This document shows positions 8,760 to 16,723 of a stretch of DNA of 17,697 nucleotides, one piece after another. The notes under the pieces are model-generated. The model was given only the letters and a program-made list of their open reading frames with translations. It did no database searches and was not told where the DNA came from. The translations under genes were made by a program, and so were the position numbers. This DNA comes from Curvibacter sp. (GTDB taxonomy: Bacteria > Pseudomonadota > Gammaproteobacteria > Burkholderiales > Burkholderiaceae_C): contig DNQP01000086.1 of the NCBI GenBank assembly GCA_003500955.1, positions 624 through 18,320 of the forward strand. Direction: 5' to 3'. Numbering within the stretch: position 1 is the first letter of the stretch; every line of letters starts with the position of its first letter.

Positions 8760-9242
8760 TCAGCGAGCTTTGCCGGCGGCGCGATCCGCCTCGACCTCGG
8801 CGGCGCGCAGCGTGGGCGCCAGACCGCCGAGCACGCCGTTGACGTACTTGTGGCCGTCGGTGCCGCCGAAGGACTTGGCGAGCTCGATGTACTCGTTGAG
8901 CACCACGCGCCAGGGCACGTCCAGGCAGTGCTGGAATTCGTAGACGCCCATCCACATCACGGCGCGCTCGATGGGCGAGATCTCGGCGAGCTTGCGGTCC
9001 AGCAGCGGGGTGATGAGGCGGTCGAGGGCCTCTGCCTCGGCCACACAGCCGTGCAGCAGGGCGTCATAGTGGGCCGCGTCGGCCTTGTTGAAGCCGCTGA
9101 GGTCACGCGTGAAGGCGTCGATGGCCGTGGTTTCGTTGCGGCCCACGATGTGCTGGTACAGGGCCTGCAGCGCGAATTCACGCGCGCGGCTGCGGCCGGA
9201 CTTGGCCGCGGATTTGCGCGGGGCGGCGGGGGCTGTGCTCAT
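8760..9242 (-). CDS. nusB: NusB, transcription antitermination factor
   Basis: This 160-residue protein has the NusB helical domain after a basic Ala-rich tail. Family stretches include [46 protein letters not shown] and the closing [11 protein letters not shown]. NusB binds boxA RNA together with NusE (ribosomal protein S10), favouring antitermination on rRNA operons. Its start overlaps the ribH stop by 4 bases, the common ribH-nusB coupling in proteobacteria. Length is slightly above the usual ~140 because of the N- and C-terminal tails. Confidence 0.96.
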   Translation of the reverse strand: MSTAPAAPRKSAAKSGRSRAREFALQALYQHIVGRNETTAIDAFTRDLSGFNKADAAHYDALLHGCVAEAEALDRLITPLLDRKLAEISPIERAVMWMGVYEFQHCLDVPWRVVLNEYIELAKSFGGTDGHKYVNGVLGGLAPTLRAAEVEADRAAGKAR

Positions 9243-9715
9243 CCGATGTCTTCCAGCAGATTGGCCATTTCCACGGCCACGCGGGCGGCGTCGCGGCCCT
9301 TGTCGGTCTGGCGGGCCTCGGCCTGGGCCAGGGTCTCGACGGTGAGGATGGCGTTGGCGATCGGGGTCTGGTAGTCCAGCGCGATGCGGGTGACGCCCGC
9401 GCCCGACTCGTTGGCGACCAGCTCGAAGTGGTAGGTCTCGCCGCGGATGATGCAGCCCAGGGCGATCAGCGCGTCGTAGTTGTTCTTCTCGGCCAGGGCC
9501 TGCAGGGCCTGCGGCACCTCGAGTGCGCCCGGCACCATCACGTGGTCTATGTTCTTGGTCTGCACGCCCAGCGCGGCCAGCTCGGCGCGGCAGGCCTGGG
9601 CCAGGGCGTTGGTGATGGCTTCGTTGAAGCGGGCCTGCACGATACCGATGACGAGCTTGCTGCCGTCGAGCTTTGCATGGCCGGGTTCGAGATTGCCTTT
9701 GTCGGCGCCAAACAT
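9239..9715 (-). CDS. ribH: RibH, 6,7-dimethyl-8-ribityllumazine synthase
   Basis: This 158-residue protein catalyses the penultimate step of riboflavin synthesis, condensing the ribityl-aminouracil with dihydroxybutanone phosphate. The lumazine synthase signatures are present: [25 protein letters not shown] (about 61-72), [14 protein letters not shown] with the catalytic histidine H96, and TPIANAILT. An AAGGA lies 6 bases before the ATG. It follows ribBA by 10 bases and overlaps nusB by 4, in a coupled rib cluster. Confidence 0.96.
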   Translation of the reverse strand: MFGADKGNLEPGHAKLDGSKLVIGIVQARFNEAITNALAQACRAELAALGVQTKNIDHVMVPGALEVPQALQALAEKNNYDALIALGCIIRGETYHFELVANESGAGVTRIALDYQTPIANAILTVETLAQAEARQTDKGRDAARVAVEMANLLEDIG

Positions 9716-9725
9716 GGTGGGTCCT

Positions 9726-10841
9726 TTATTTCTGAAGATAGCCGGTGACTTCGAGTCCGTAGCCGGTCATGCTGGGCAGCCGGCGCGGGTTGCCCATGAG
9801 GGTCATCTTGTGCACGCCGCAATCGCGCAGGATCTGCGCGCCCACGCCATAAGTGCGCAGGTCCATGCGGCCGCGCTCGGGGGCCTGGCTGGCGCGTGCC
9901 GTGCCTTCGAACTGGGCCAGCAGCTGCTCGGCGCCTTCGCCGGCATTGAGCAGCACGACCACGCCGCGGTTTTCGGCGGCGATCCGCGTCAGGCAGGCGT
10001 CCAGGCTCCAGGAGTGCATGGTGCGGCCGGTTTCCAGCGCATCCAGCACCGACAGCGGCTCGTGCACACGTGCCAGCACCGTGTCCTGCGCGTTCCACTG
10101 GCCGCGCACCAGGGCCAGGTGCAGGCCCTGGCTGGTCTTGTCGCGGTAGGCGTGGGCGGTGAACGGGCCGAAGGCGGTGTGGAGCGGGCGGCTGCCCACT
10201 TTCTCGATCAGCGACTCGGTGCGGCTGCGGTGTTCGATCAGGTCGGCGATGGTGCCGATCTTCAGGCCGTGCTCGGCGGCGAAGAGCTGCAGATCGGGCA
10301 GGCGGGCCATGGTGCCGTCGTCCTTCATGATCTCGCAGATCACGGCGGCGGGCGAGTGGCCGGCCATGGCGGCCAGGTCGCAGCCGGCTTCGGTGTGGCC
10401 GGCGCGCATGAGCACGCCGCCGTCCACGGCCTGCAGCGGAAAGATGTGGCCGGGCTGCACCAGATCGTCGGCGCGAGCGTCGGGCGCCACGGCGGCCTGC
10501 ACGGTGCGTGCGCGGTCGGCGGCCGAGATGCCGGTGGTGACACCCGTGGCGGCTTCGATGGAGACGGTGAAGGCGGTGCCCATCTTGGTGCCGTTGCGCG
10601 CCACCATGGGCGGCAGCTTGAGACGCTCGCAGCGCTCGCGCGTGAGAGTCAGGCAGATGAGGCCGCGGCCGAACTTGGCCATGAAGTTGATGGCCTCGGG
10701 GGTGACGCGGTCGGCGGCGAGCACGAGGTCGCCCTCGTTCTCGCGGTCTTCCTCGTCGACCAGGATGACCATGCGGCCGGCCTGCATCTCAGCCACGATG
10801 TCCTCGACGGGCGAGATGGCCACGGGTGCTTTGGAGCTCAT
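9726..10841 (-). CDS. ribBA: RibBA-type dihydroxybutanone phosphate synthase with degenerate cyclohydrolase II domain
   Basis: In this 371-residue fusion, the N-terminal half (to about 210) is a complete RibB domain: [12 protein letters not shown] (from 28), [27 protein letters not shown] and [15 protein letters not shown]. It makes dihydroxybutanone phosphate from ribulose 5-phosphate. The C-terminal half aligns with GTP cyclohydrolase II in outline ([18 protein letters not shown]), but the zinc-binding pattern C-x10-C-x-C after VHEPLS is absent and no replacement cysteines are seen, so it is probably inactive as a cyclohydrolase. Such hybrids are known in betaproteobacteria, which then carry a separate ribA elsewhere. 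Its ATG overlaps the ribE stop by 4 bases. Confidence 0.93.
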   Translation of the reverse strand: MSSKAPVAISPVEDIVAEMQAGRMVILVDEEDRENEGDLVLAADRVTPEAINFMAKFGRGLICLTLTRERCERLKLPPMVARNGTKMGTAFTVSIEAATGVTTGISAADRARTVQAAVAPDARADDLVQPGHIFPLQAVDGGVLMRAGHTEAGCDLAAMAGHSPAAVICEIMKDDGTMARLPDLQLFAAEHGLKIGTIADLIEHRSRTESLIEKVGSRPLHTAFGPFTAHAYRDKTSQGLHLALVRGQWNAQDTVLARVHEPLSVLDALETGRTMHSWSLDACLTRIAAENRGVVVLLNAGEGAEQLLAQFEGTARASQAPERGRMDLRTYGVGAQILRDCGVHKMTLMGNPRRLPSMTGYGLEVTGYLQK

Positions 10842-11479
10842 GCGTCTGCTTTCTGCGGGGTGGCGCCGGCGGCGAGCATGCGCTCGACGTAGCGCGCCAC
10901 GGTGTCGATTTCGAGGTTCACGCCTGCGCCTGCGGTGAGCAGGCCGAGGGAGGTGTTCTGCACGGTGTGCGGGATCAGGTTGATGCTGATCTCGGCGCCC
11001 GCCGCGTTGTCATGCACCCGGTTGACGGTGAGGCTCACGCCATTGACCGTGATCGAGCCCTTGTAGGCCAGGTACTTGGCCAGCTCGGCCGGGGCCTGGA
11101 TGCGCAGCTCCCAGCTTTCGCCCACCTGTCCAAAGAAACTGACCGAACCCACGCCGTCCACATGGCCCGAGACGATGTGGCCGCCCAGGCGGTCACCGGC
11201 GCGCAGCGCCTTTTCCAGATTGACCTGGGCGCCTTGGGCGAGGCCGGTGGTCTTGGCCAGCGATTCGGCCGAGATGTCGATGGTGAATTGCTGCTGGGGG
11301 AGGTCGAGGCTGGTGACCGTCATGCAGGCACCATTGAGGGCGATGCTGTCACCCAAGCCTGCATCGTCCAGGTAGCCAGGCGGGCAGGCGATGGTGAGGC
11401 GCTTGCCGTGCTGCAAAGAACTTCCGAGGTCGTGGCTGGCGACGATGCGCCCCACGCCGGTGATGATGCCGGTGAACAT
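10838..11479 (-). CDS. ribE: Riboflavin synthase, alpha subunit
   Basis: This 213-residue protein (also called RibC) catalyses the final dismutation of two lumazines to riboflavin. It begins with the family signature [10 protein letters not shown] and has the two internally repeated lumazine-binding barrels: the first with [10 protein letters not shown] (about 49-58), the second with [12 protein letters not shown] (from about 100) and NGVSLTVN. The C-terminal helix ([16 protein letters not shown]) is present, as expected for trimer formation. It is separated by 70 bases from ribD and coupled by a 4-base overlap to ribBA. The 70-base gap is GC-rich, with possible self-complementarity but no recognisable FMN riboswitch. 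Confidence 0.96.
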   Translation of the reverse strand: MFTGIITGVGRIVASHDLGSSLQHGKRLTIACPPGYLDDAGLGDSIALNGACMTVTSLDLPQQQFTIDISAESLAKTTGLAQGAQVNLEKALRAGDRLGGHIVSGHVDGVGSVSFFGQVGESWELRIQAPAELAKYLAYKGSITVNGVSLTVNRVHDNAAGAEISINLIPHTVQNTSLGLLTAGAGVNLEIDTVARYVERMLAAGATPQKADA

Positions 11480-11549
11480 AGGGCGCTATTTTCGCAGGGA
11501 TTCATGGCCCTGGCCGGGGCCGGGCTGAAAAGAAAGCGGGGCCCGGGTG

Positions 11550-12650
11550 TTAGAAGCGGTCCCGACCGGGAATCCGGGCCAGGATGCGCAGATCGGGGCC
11601 GATCGGCGTCGTTTCCCGGAATTCCAGCGGCACAGCCTGGGACAGCTCGGTCAGCGGGCCGATGTTGACCATGCCGCGCCCGGTACCCAGCAGCTTGGGC
11701 GCCAGATAGACCAGGAACTCGTCCACCAGGCCCTCGCGGACCAGGGAGCCGTTGAGCTTGTGGCCGGCTTCCACATGCAGCTCGTTGATTTCCCGCGCGG
11801 CCAGGTCGTGCAGCATGGCGGCCAGATCAACCTTGCCGCCCGGGCCGGCGCAGCGAACGATGATGGCGCCCTTGGCTTCTAGGGCGGCCTTGCGGGCGCT
11901 GTCGTCGGTGGCGGTATAGAGATAAAGCTGGCGGCCGGGGATGAACAGCCGGGCGTCCAGCGGCGTCTCGAGCCGGCTGTCGACGACCACCAGATGGGGC
12001 TGGCGCGGGGTCTCGACCAGGCGCACGTCCAGGCGCGGATCGTCCTCCAGCACCGTGCCGATGCCGGTGAGCACGGCGCAGGCCCGCGCCCGCCAGGCAT
12101 GGCCGTCGGCGCGGGCGGGCTCCGAGGTGATCCACTGGCTGGCACCGCTCTCCAGCGCGGTCTGGCCATCCAGCGAGGCCGCGATCTTCATGCGCACCCA
12201 GGGCGTCTTGCGGACCATGCGGCTGAAAAAGCCGATGTTGAGTTCCCGCGATTCGGCCGCGCCGGGGCCGACCTCCACCGCGATACCCGCCGCGCGCAGG
12301 CGGGCAAAGCCCTGGCCGGCGACCTTGGGGTTGGGGTCTTCCAGCGAGGCCACCACCTTGCCGATCCCGGCGGCGACCAGCGCGTCACAGCAGGGCCCGG
12401 TGCGGCCCTGGTGCGCGCAGGGCTCCAGAGTGACGTAGACCGTGGCGCCCTTGACCGAGTGCCCGCGTTCGGCTGCATCGCGCAGGGCCATGATCTCGGC
12501 ATGCGGCCCGCCAGCACGCTGGGTATGGCCCCGGCCTAGGAGCTGGCCATCCGTCCCGACGATGACGCAACCGACCCGGGGGTTGGGGGAGGTCAGGGTC
12601 AGGGACTGGGAGGCCAGGGTGAGGGCGAGGGACTGATGGGGTGGGAGCAT
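11550..12650 (-). CDS. ribD: RibD, bifunctional deaminase/reductase of riboflavin synthesis
   Basis: This 366-residue protein has two domains. The N-terminal cytidine-deaminase-like domain (to about 145) holds SPNPRVGCVIV, the zinc motif HAE at 50-52 and PCAHQGRTGPC with C78 and C87. The C-terminal reductase domain has VRMKIAASLDGQTAL, SQWITSEPARADGHAWRARA, TGIGTVLEDDPRL and HVEAGHKLNGSLV. It performs the second and third steps from the GTP-derived pyrimidine. The N-terminus is short but keeps the start of the deaminase fold. It lies 45 bases downstream of the TonB-like gene on the same strand and has no obvious ribosome site. The first ~60 bases of the gene are G-rich low-complexity sequence. 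Confidence 0.95.
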   Translation of the reverse strand: MLPPHQSLALTLASQSLTLTSPNPRVGCVIVGTDGQLLGRGHTQRAGGPHAEIMALRDAAERGHSVKGATVYVTLEPCAHQGRTGPCCDALVAAGIGKVVASLEDPNPKVAGQGFARLRAAGIAVEVGPGAAESRELNIGFFSRMVRKTPWVRMKIAASLDGQTALESGASQWITSEPARADGHAWRARACAVLTGIGTVLEDDPRLDVRLVETPRQPHLVVVDSRLETPLDARLFIPGRQLYLYTATDDSARKAALEAKGAIIVRCAGPGGKVDLAAMLHDLAAREINELHVEAGHKLNGSLVREGLVDEFLVYLAPKLLGTGRGMVNIGPLTELSQAVPLEFRETTPIGPDLRILARIPGRDRF

Positions 12651-12695
12651 GTAAGCATTATTGGAGAGTCTGTTCAGGTGGCTGTCGCAAGCCCG

Positions 12696-13298
12696 CTAGC
12701 GACCAGATGCTGACTGGTGTTCGATCTGTAGTTTCAGAATGCTGTTGACCTTTCGACCCAATAACTCACCAGGTGTGTATTGGACGGAAGCAAAGACCTC
12801 GGCAACAGCCGTGGTGTATTCCTCCGGAAGGTCTGGCGCATCTATATCATAGGCAACGACCCGTCCCTCGCTGTCGATCCAGAGGGTCAGTCGTATCCGT
12901 CCAGGTGCCGTCAACAGACCCGCTTCCGGCAAATCCAGCTCGATCTCTTGCGACGGTCGAGGGGGGCGCGACAGTTGCTCAGCGAGGTAATGCCCTCGGG
13001 CGTCGGCTTGCGGCAGGGCGGGGCTGGCTGCGGCTGCATTGCGTGCGTCCAGGCCTGCCTGTGCGGTGGCGCTGGCAGAGAGGGGCGCAGGATCCAGTGC
13101 CGCCCTCAGAACCAGATTCTGTCTGTCAGCGGAGCGCACATCCACAATCGCGGGCTGGTTGAGGGCGCCCGGTAGCAACCAAACGCCATGCAGCATGAGC
13201 GAGAGTAGCAGCGCCAGACTCAGGCGTAGAGAAGCAGGGTGTCTGCGCATGGCAGCAAGTCGGGCAACGGTTTGTGTGAAAAAGTAACGCGCAAGCAT
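12696..13298 (-). CDS. Small TonB-like energy transducer
   Basis: The 200-residue protein has an N-terminal membrane helix (about 25-41, [19 protein letters not shown]) containing an S-x3-H pattern (S33, H37) like that of TonB and TolA, where it faces the ExbD/TolR partner. A ~70-residue Ala/Pro-containing linker follows. The C-terminal ~85 residues resemble the TonB C-terminal domain ([21 protein letters not shown], then [31 protein letters not shown]). The linker is short for spanning the periplasm. No exbB/exbD genes lie beside it; TolQR are encoded ~6 kb downstream on the same strand. An alternative start at ATG 13250 would drop 16 residues and give a more typical short cytoplasmic tail. 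It diverges from the pilin operon. Membership is fairly clear; a TonB function is not proven. Confidence 0.7.
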   Translation of the reverse strand: MLARYFFTQTVARLAAMRRHPASLRLSLALLLSLMLHGVWLLPGALNQPAIVDVRSADRQNLVLRAALDPAPLSASATAQAGLDARNAAAASPALPQADARGHYLAEQLSRPPRPSQEIELDLPEAGLLTAPGRIRLTLWIDSEGRVVAYDIDAPDLPEEYTTAVAEVFASVQYTPGELLGRKVNSILKLQIEHQSASGR

Positions 13299-13412
13299 AC
13301 CGCTCAGGCTGGCGCTTACACCGTTTATCGCGTCGGACTCGTGCTGGTACGGCGAGTGACTAGTATCAAGCTATCCATTTTTTCGTTAATGCCTACTCAC
13401 TTGGGGACGTCT
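13299..13412 (+). promoter_or_regulatory. Divergent intergenic region upstream of the pilin operon
   Basis: This 114-base gap between the divergent TonB-like gene and pilE must hold promoters for both unless transcription enters from outside. TAGTAT at 13361-13366 is a possible -10 element for pilE, but no good -35 is correctly spaced, and no clear sigma-54 GG-N10-GC site was found. GGGGA at 13403-13407 lies 5 bases before ATG 13413 and is a plausible ribosome site; it supports that start over the in-frame ATG at 13389. Confidence 0.4.
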
Positions 13413-13859
13413 ATGAACAAGCAGGCTGGTTTCACGCTCATCGAAGTACTGGTAGTCGTGGCCATCATTGGCATCCTGGCAGCTGTGGCCTTGCCGTCCT
13501 ACAACGATTATCTGATTCGTGGCCGCATCCCCGATGCCACGTCCAACCTGGCGGTCAAGCGGGTGCAGATCGAGCAGTTCTTCATGGACAACCGTACCTA
13601 TGTGGGGAGCGACAACATTCCGCCTGCGAGTACGTTCACGGCCTGCGAGGCCGATGCGGCGATGTCGAAGTATTTTGATTTCAGTTGCACCAATTTGACT
13701 GCCACCACATACACGCTGCAGGCCGTTGGCAAGGGGGGGATGGCTGGCTTCACCTACACGATCAATCAAGCCAATGCCAAGGCCACCACAACGGTCCCCG
13801 CTGGCTGGAGGAGCAGTGCGAATTGCTGGATCGTTCGCAAGAACGGCGATTGCGCCTGA
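13413..13859 (+). CDS. pilE: Type IV pilin-like protein PilE
   Basis: The 148-residue prepilin has a six-residue leader, MNKQAG, cleaved before [20 protein letters not shown] with the conserved E at +5. The N-terminal helix ([17 protein letters not shown]) and the C-terminal cysteine pair region ([12 protein letters not shown]) are those of minor pilins called PilE in betaproteobacteria. It is exported, matured by the prepilin peptidase and assembled in the pilus. The start is set by the leader and by GGGGA 5 bases upstream. It is the first gene of the operon, whereas in Pseudomonas aeruginosa pilE is the last. A G7 run at 13733-13739 lies in the coding sequence. It could be a major rather than minor pilin, but the context favours minor. 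Confidence 0.9.
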   Translation: MNKQAGFTLIEVLVVVAIIGILAAVALPSYNDYLIRGRIPDATSNLAVKRVQIEQFFMDNRTYVGSDNIPPASTFTACEADAAMSKYFDFSCTNLTATTYTLQAVGKGGMAGFTYTINQANAKATTTVPAGWRSSANCWIVRKNGDCA

Positions 13860-13867
13860 TCGTCTGC

Positions 13868-14497
13868 ATGTCTGTGATGGCAACCATGAAACTGCCCTTC
13901 GCCAGAATTCGGCTGTTACGGGAGACGGGTCGCCGGTCTCTGCAACGCGGATTCAACCTGATCGAGCTGATGGTGGGCATTGCCATCATGGCTCTGGTCC
14001 TGTACTTCATGATTCCCAGCATGGCCGCCTGGATGCAGAGCAGCCAGATCCGTAGCGCGACCGAGTCCCTGCAGGGAGCCCTGCAACTCGCTCGCGCGGA
14101 AGCAGTCAGGCGCAATACGTCGGTGGAAGTGGTGCTGACATCCGTGGCCGGTGGCGGCGACGGCACCGATTGGCTGATTCGCTGTGTAACGTCTTCACCC
14201 ACTTGCCCGGGCAACGGCCAGGCCGAAACCTCGATCCAGCAGCGCGTGGGCGCCGAGGGCTCCCCGAACGCCAAGCTGACAATTAATCCTACGATGACAG
14301 CACTTGCCTATTCAGGCAATGGGCGTTTGACTCCGGTGCCTGCCGCGAGTATCGCGATCGATGTGGCGCACCGCAGGGCGAACAGCTGTTTGGTGGATGG
14401 CGGCGACTATCGCTGCCTTCGCATCGTTGTCGCTCCCGGCGGTCAGGTTCGCATGTGTGACCCGGCCGTGGTCGCGCCGAATCCCCGTGCCTGTTGA
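13868..14497 (+). CDS. fimT: FimT/GspH-family minor pilin
   Basis: This 209-residue pseudopilin has a basic leader ending QRG, then FNLIELMVGIAIMALVLYFM with E at +5. Features typical of the GspH/FimT family follow: IRSATESLQGALQLARAEAVRRN and the closing CLRIVVAPGGQVRMCDPA. It would be a minor pilin priming assembly of the type IV pilus. The start is uncertain: ATGs at 13868, 13877 and 13886 are all in frame and none has a strong ribosome site. The last gives a 22-residue leader starting MKLPFARIRL. It lies 8 bases after pilE and 10 before pilV. Confidence 0.88.
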   Translation: MSVMATMKLPFARIRLLRETGRRSLQRGFNLIELMVGIAIMALVLYFMIPSMAAWMQSSQIRSATESLQGALQLARAEAVRRNTSVEVVLTSVAGGGDGTDWLIRCVTSSPTCPGNGQAETSIQQRVGAEGSPNAKLTINPTMTALAYSGNGRLTPVPAASIAIDVAHRRANSCLVDGGDYRCLRIVVAPGGQVRMCDPAVVAPNPRAC

Positions 14498-14507
14498 GGA
14501 ACAGACC

Positions 14508-14954
14508 ATGAAGAGGCAAGCTCCCCGCTTGAGTTCGCAGACCGGCGTCATGCTGATTGAGGCGCTGATCGCCATCCTGATCTTCTCGGTTGGTGTGCTG
14601 GGCATCATCGGCCTGCAAGGCTCCGCCGTGAAGGCCTCGGTGGACGCAAGGTACCGCAGCGAGGCCGCTTTGCTGGCCAATGATCTGATCGGGCGCATGT
14701 GGGCCAGCGACCGGACCCAGGCAACCCTTCAAACCAACTACGCCAGCGGCACCAACGGTCCGCAGTTCGTGCAATGGCGTAATACCGTCCAGGCAGCCTT
14801 GCCGGGCGCGCCAGCCAATCCGCCGACAGTCGTTATCGCGCCCAGTGCCGGCACAGCCGTTCCTTCGAGCGAGGTCACGATCCGTATTTTCTGGCAGGTA
14901 CCGGGCGAGGTCGCGGTGCACAATTTTGTGGCTGTGGCCCAGGTAGGGGGCTGA
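14508..14954 (+). CDS. pilV: PilV, type IV pilus minor pilin
   Basis: The 148-residue prepilin has a 13-residue leader, MKRQAPRLSSQTG, cleaved before VMLIEALIAILIFSVGVLGI, which has E at +5 but valine instead of the usual phenylalanine at +1. The segment GLQGSAVKASVDARYRSEA is typical of PilV. GAGGA at 14496-14500 lies 7 bases before the ATG and fixes the start, although the frame is open further upstream. It is one base from pilW. Confidence 0.92.
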   Translation: MKRQAPRLSSQTGVMLIEALIAILIFSVGVLGIIGLQGSAVKASVDARYRSEAALLANDLIGRMWASDRTQATLQTNYASGTNGPQFVQWRNTVQAALPGAPANPPTVVIAPSAGTAVPSSEVTIRIFWQVPGEVAVHNFVAVAQVGG

Positions 14955-14955
14955 C

Positions 14956-16023
14956 ATGATGCAGAGTCTCAACGCATCGCGCAGCCGCATGGCCGGCTTT
15001 GGCTTGGTAGAGATCATGGTCGCCATGTTGATTGGCATGTTTGGTGTGCTCATCATGATGCAGGTCCTCACGGTCTCTGAGGAGCAGAAGCGAACGACGA
15101 CTGGCGGCAACGATGCGATGAACGAGGGCGTGCTCGCCCTTTACGCCATACAGAGCGACATCCGCATGGCCGGCTATGGCATCACTGATCCCAAGATCCT
15201 GGGTTGTGGCCTGACGCTACGCGCTGGCGTGGTCCTGGGAGCGCTGGCGCCGGTGGCTATCAATTCCGCCAATATCACTGGTGCCGATGCCAATACCGAT
15301 ACGGTGCTGATCTTCCACGGCAACAGCTTCGGCACGCCGCAGGGCGTCACGGTCATCGGTGCCGGCAATACCGTCCAGACCCCAACGGCCTTCGTCGCGA
15401 ACGATTGGGTGATCGTGGCGCCTACGGTCAGGCCCGCCCCCTGCAACCTTACGCTTGACCGGGTCGCAAACGTGGCCGCCGGAGCCGTGACTCTGAGCTC
15501 GGGTGCTGCCATGAACGTTGGCGACACACTTTTCAATATTGGGCAGAGCTATCGTGCAGTCGGCTATGCCGTGCGCAACAACAACCTGACGAGTTGCGAC
15601 TACACCAATGCTGGTGTGAATTGCACAATTGCCGGTTCGTGGAATTCCATCGCCAGCAACATCGTCAGTCTGCGAGCCCAGTACGGGCGTGACACCACAG
15701 CGCCCACGATGGATACGTTTGTTGATGTCTACGATCAGGCAACGCCCAACCCCGCAGTGACCCCGAATACCTTGTGTGGCTGGTCGCGGATATCCGCCGT
15801 GCGCATGGCCCTAGTCGCGCGCAGTGCACAAATGGAGAAGGAAGAAGTCACCTCTGTCGCCCCGACCTGGGAAGGCAGTGCGGCTGGCAACCCTGCGGGC
15901 AGTACCGCTGCGGCGTTTGTGCTCAGTGCTAATGCGGACTGGAAAAACTACCGGTATCGGGTGTTCCAGACTCGGGTGCCGATCCGCAATATGTCATGGA
16001 TGGGAGCGGTGACGGGATGCTGA
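14956..16023 (+). CDS. pilW: PilW, type IV pilus assembly protein
   Basis: This 355-residue protein has a 14-residue leader ending RMAG, then FGLVEIMVAMLIGMFGVLIM with E at +5. PilW hallmarks are SDIRMAGYGI and the C-terminal region VRMALVARSAQMEKEEVT...WKNYRYRVFQTRVPIRNMSW. It is a minor pilin of the PilVWX-Y1 priming complex at the pilus tip. ATGs at 14956 and 14959 are both possible; a GGTAGGGGG precedes them. The stop overlaps pilX by 7 bases. Confidence 0.93.
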   Translation: MMQSLNASRSRMAGFGLVEIMVAMLIGMFGVLIMMQVLTVSEEQKRTTTGGNDAMNEGVLALYAIQSDIRMAGYGITDPKILGCGLTLRAGVVLGALAPVAINSANITGADANTDTVLIFHGNSFGTPQGVTVIGAGNTVQTPTAFVANDWVIVAPTVRPAPCNLTLDRVANVAAGAVTLSSGAAMNVGDTLFNIGQSYRAVGYAVRNNNLTSCDYTNAGVNCTIAGSWNSIASNIVSLRAQYGRDTTAPTMDTFVDVYDQATPNPAVTPNTLCGWSRISAVRMALVARSAQMEKEEVTSVAPTWEGSAAGNPAGSTAAAFVLSANADWKNYRYRVFQTRVPIRNMSWMGAVTGC

Positions 16024-16664
16024 ACAGACACATGCCCACGCGCCCGCGGAATGGCCAGCGCGGCGTGGTGATGATGGTGGCCTTGGTGATCCTCGTGGTC
16101 ATGACGCTGGCGGGTATCTCCCTGATGCGCTCCATGGACACCACCAATCTGATTGCTGGCAACATGGCCTTCAAACAGGCGGCGACGCAGTCCTCCGACG
16201 TCGGGGTGGAGGCGGCGATCAGCTGGCTGGAGGCCAACAACGCGGGCTCGTTTCTCGACAACAGCAATCCGGTCGCGGGCTATACGGCCTCCACGCCCAA
16301 CAACGCCGCCCTGGCGCTGGGAGAAGCTTTCTGGACGGGTCTTGCCGCCTCTGGTGTCTGTAACCTGGATCTGGATCCAGCAACGCCCGTGGTGTTCCCG
16401 CGTGCCTGTGTGGCCACGCCCAGACCCAATGCGTCGGGGAACAGCGTGAGTTACATGATCCAGCGGCTTTGCGCAGCGACTGGCAACCGAAATGGTGCCG
16501 GCTGTTCCATTGTGGCGGGCGCCATTGTAGCCAGTGGCAACAACGAGGGCGCCGGCGAAGAGCAACTGACGGGGCAGTCCACGGCCGTTTACTACCGCAT
16601 CACGGTACGGGTGGTGGGGCCGCGCAATGCCGTGAGTTTCGTGCAGGCCATCGTCTCGCTCTAG
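16017..16664 (+). CDS. pilX: PilX, type IV pilus assembly protein
   Basis: This 215-residue protein has an N-terminal segment RGVVMMVALVILVVMTLAGI and MRSMDTTNLIAGNMAFKQAA, the pattern of PilX N-terminal domains. The +5 glutamate of classical prepilins is missing, as expected for PilX. ATG 16017 overlaps the end of pilW by 7 bases, with GGGAGCGG about 8 bases upstream; an in-frame ATG at 15996 lies within pilW and is less likely. It is a minor pilin acting with PilV, PilW and PilY1. Confidence 0.9.
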   Translation: MLNRHMPTRPRNGQRGVVMMVALVILVVMTLAGISLMRSMDTTNLIAGNMAFKQAATQSSDVGVEAAISWLEANNAGSFLDNSNPVAGYTASTPNNAALALGEAFWTGLAASGVCNLDLDPATPVVFPRACVATPRPNASGNSVSYMIQRLCAATGNRNGAGCSIVAGAIVASGNNEGAGEEQLTGQSTAVYYRITVRVVGPRNAVSFVQAIVSL

Positions 16665-16712
16665 GGCTACGCCGCTGTCAGGTTTTATCCATGTTCAAAC
16701 GTATCACTACTC

Positions 16713-16717
16713 GGGAG
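16713..16717 (+). promoter_or_regulatory. Ribosome binding site selecting the pilY1 start
   Basis: GGGAG lies 6 bases before ATG 16724. An earlier in-frame ATG at 16691 has only a weak CAGG upstream, so 16724 is preferred. The earlier start would add 11 residues before the signal peptide. Confidence 0.55.
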
Positions 16718-16723
16718 ATTGTC

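Noticed and set aside
7923..9374. 483-codon plus-strand open frame opposite the aminotransferase and nusB
   Set aside because: Antisense shadow; residue composition (H, G, Q, A, V rich) is typical of reverse-complement reading of GC-rich genes.
9480..10892. 470-codon plus-strand open frame opposite ribH and ribBA
   Set aside because: Antisense shadow of two well-supported rib genes; no domain seen.
11480..11549. FMN riboswitch before ribE
   Set aside because: The gap is too short for the full element and none of its conserved boxes is visible; only general GC self-complementarity is present.
12590..12650. G-rich quasi-repeats at the start of ribD as a regulatory repeat
   Set aside because: The sequence encodes the normal RibD N-terminus with Ser/Leu/Thr codons on the other strand; the repetition is irregular and probably compositional.
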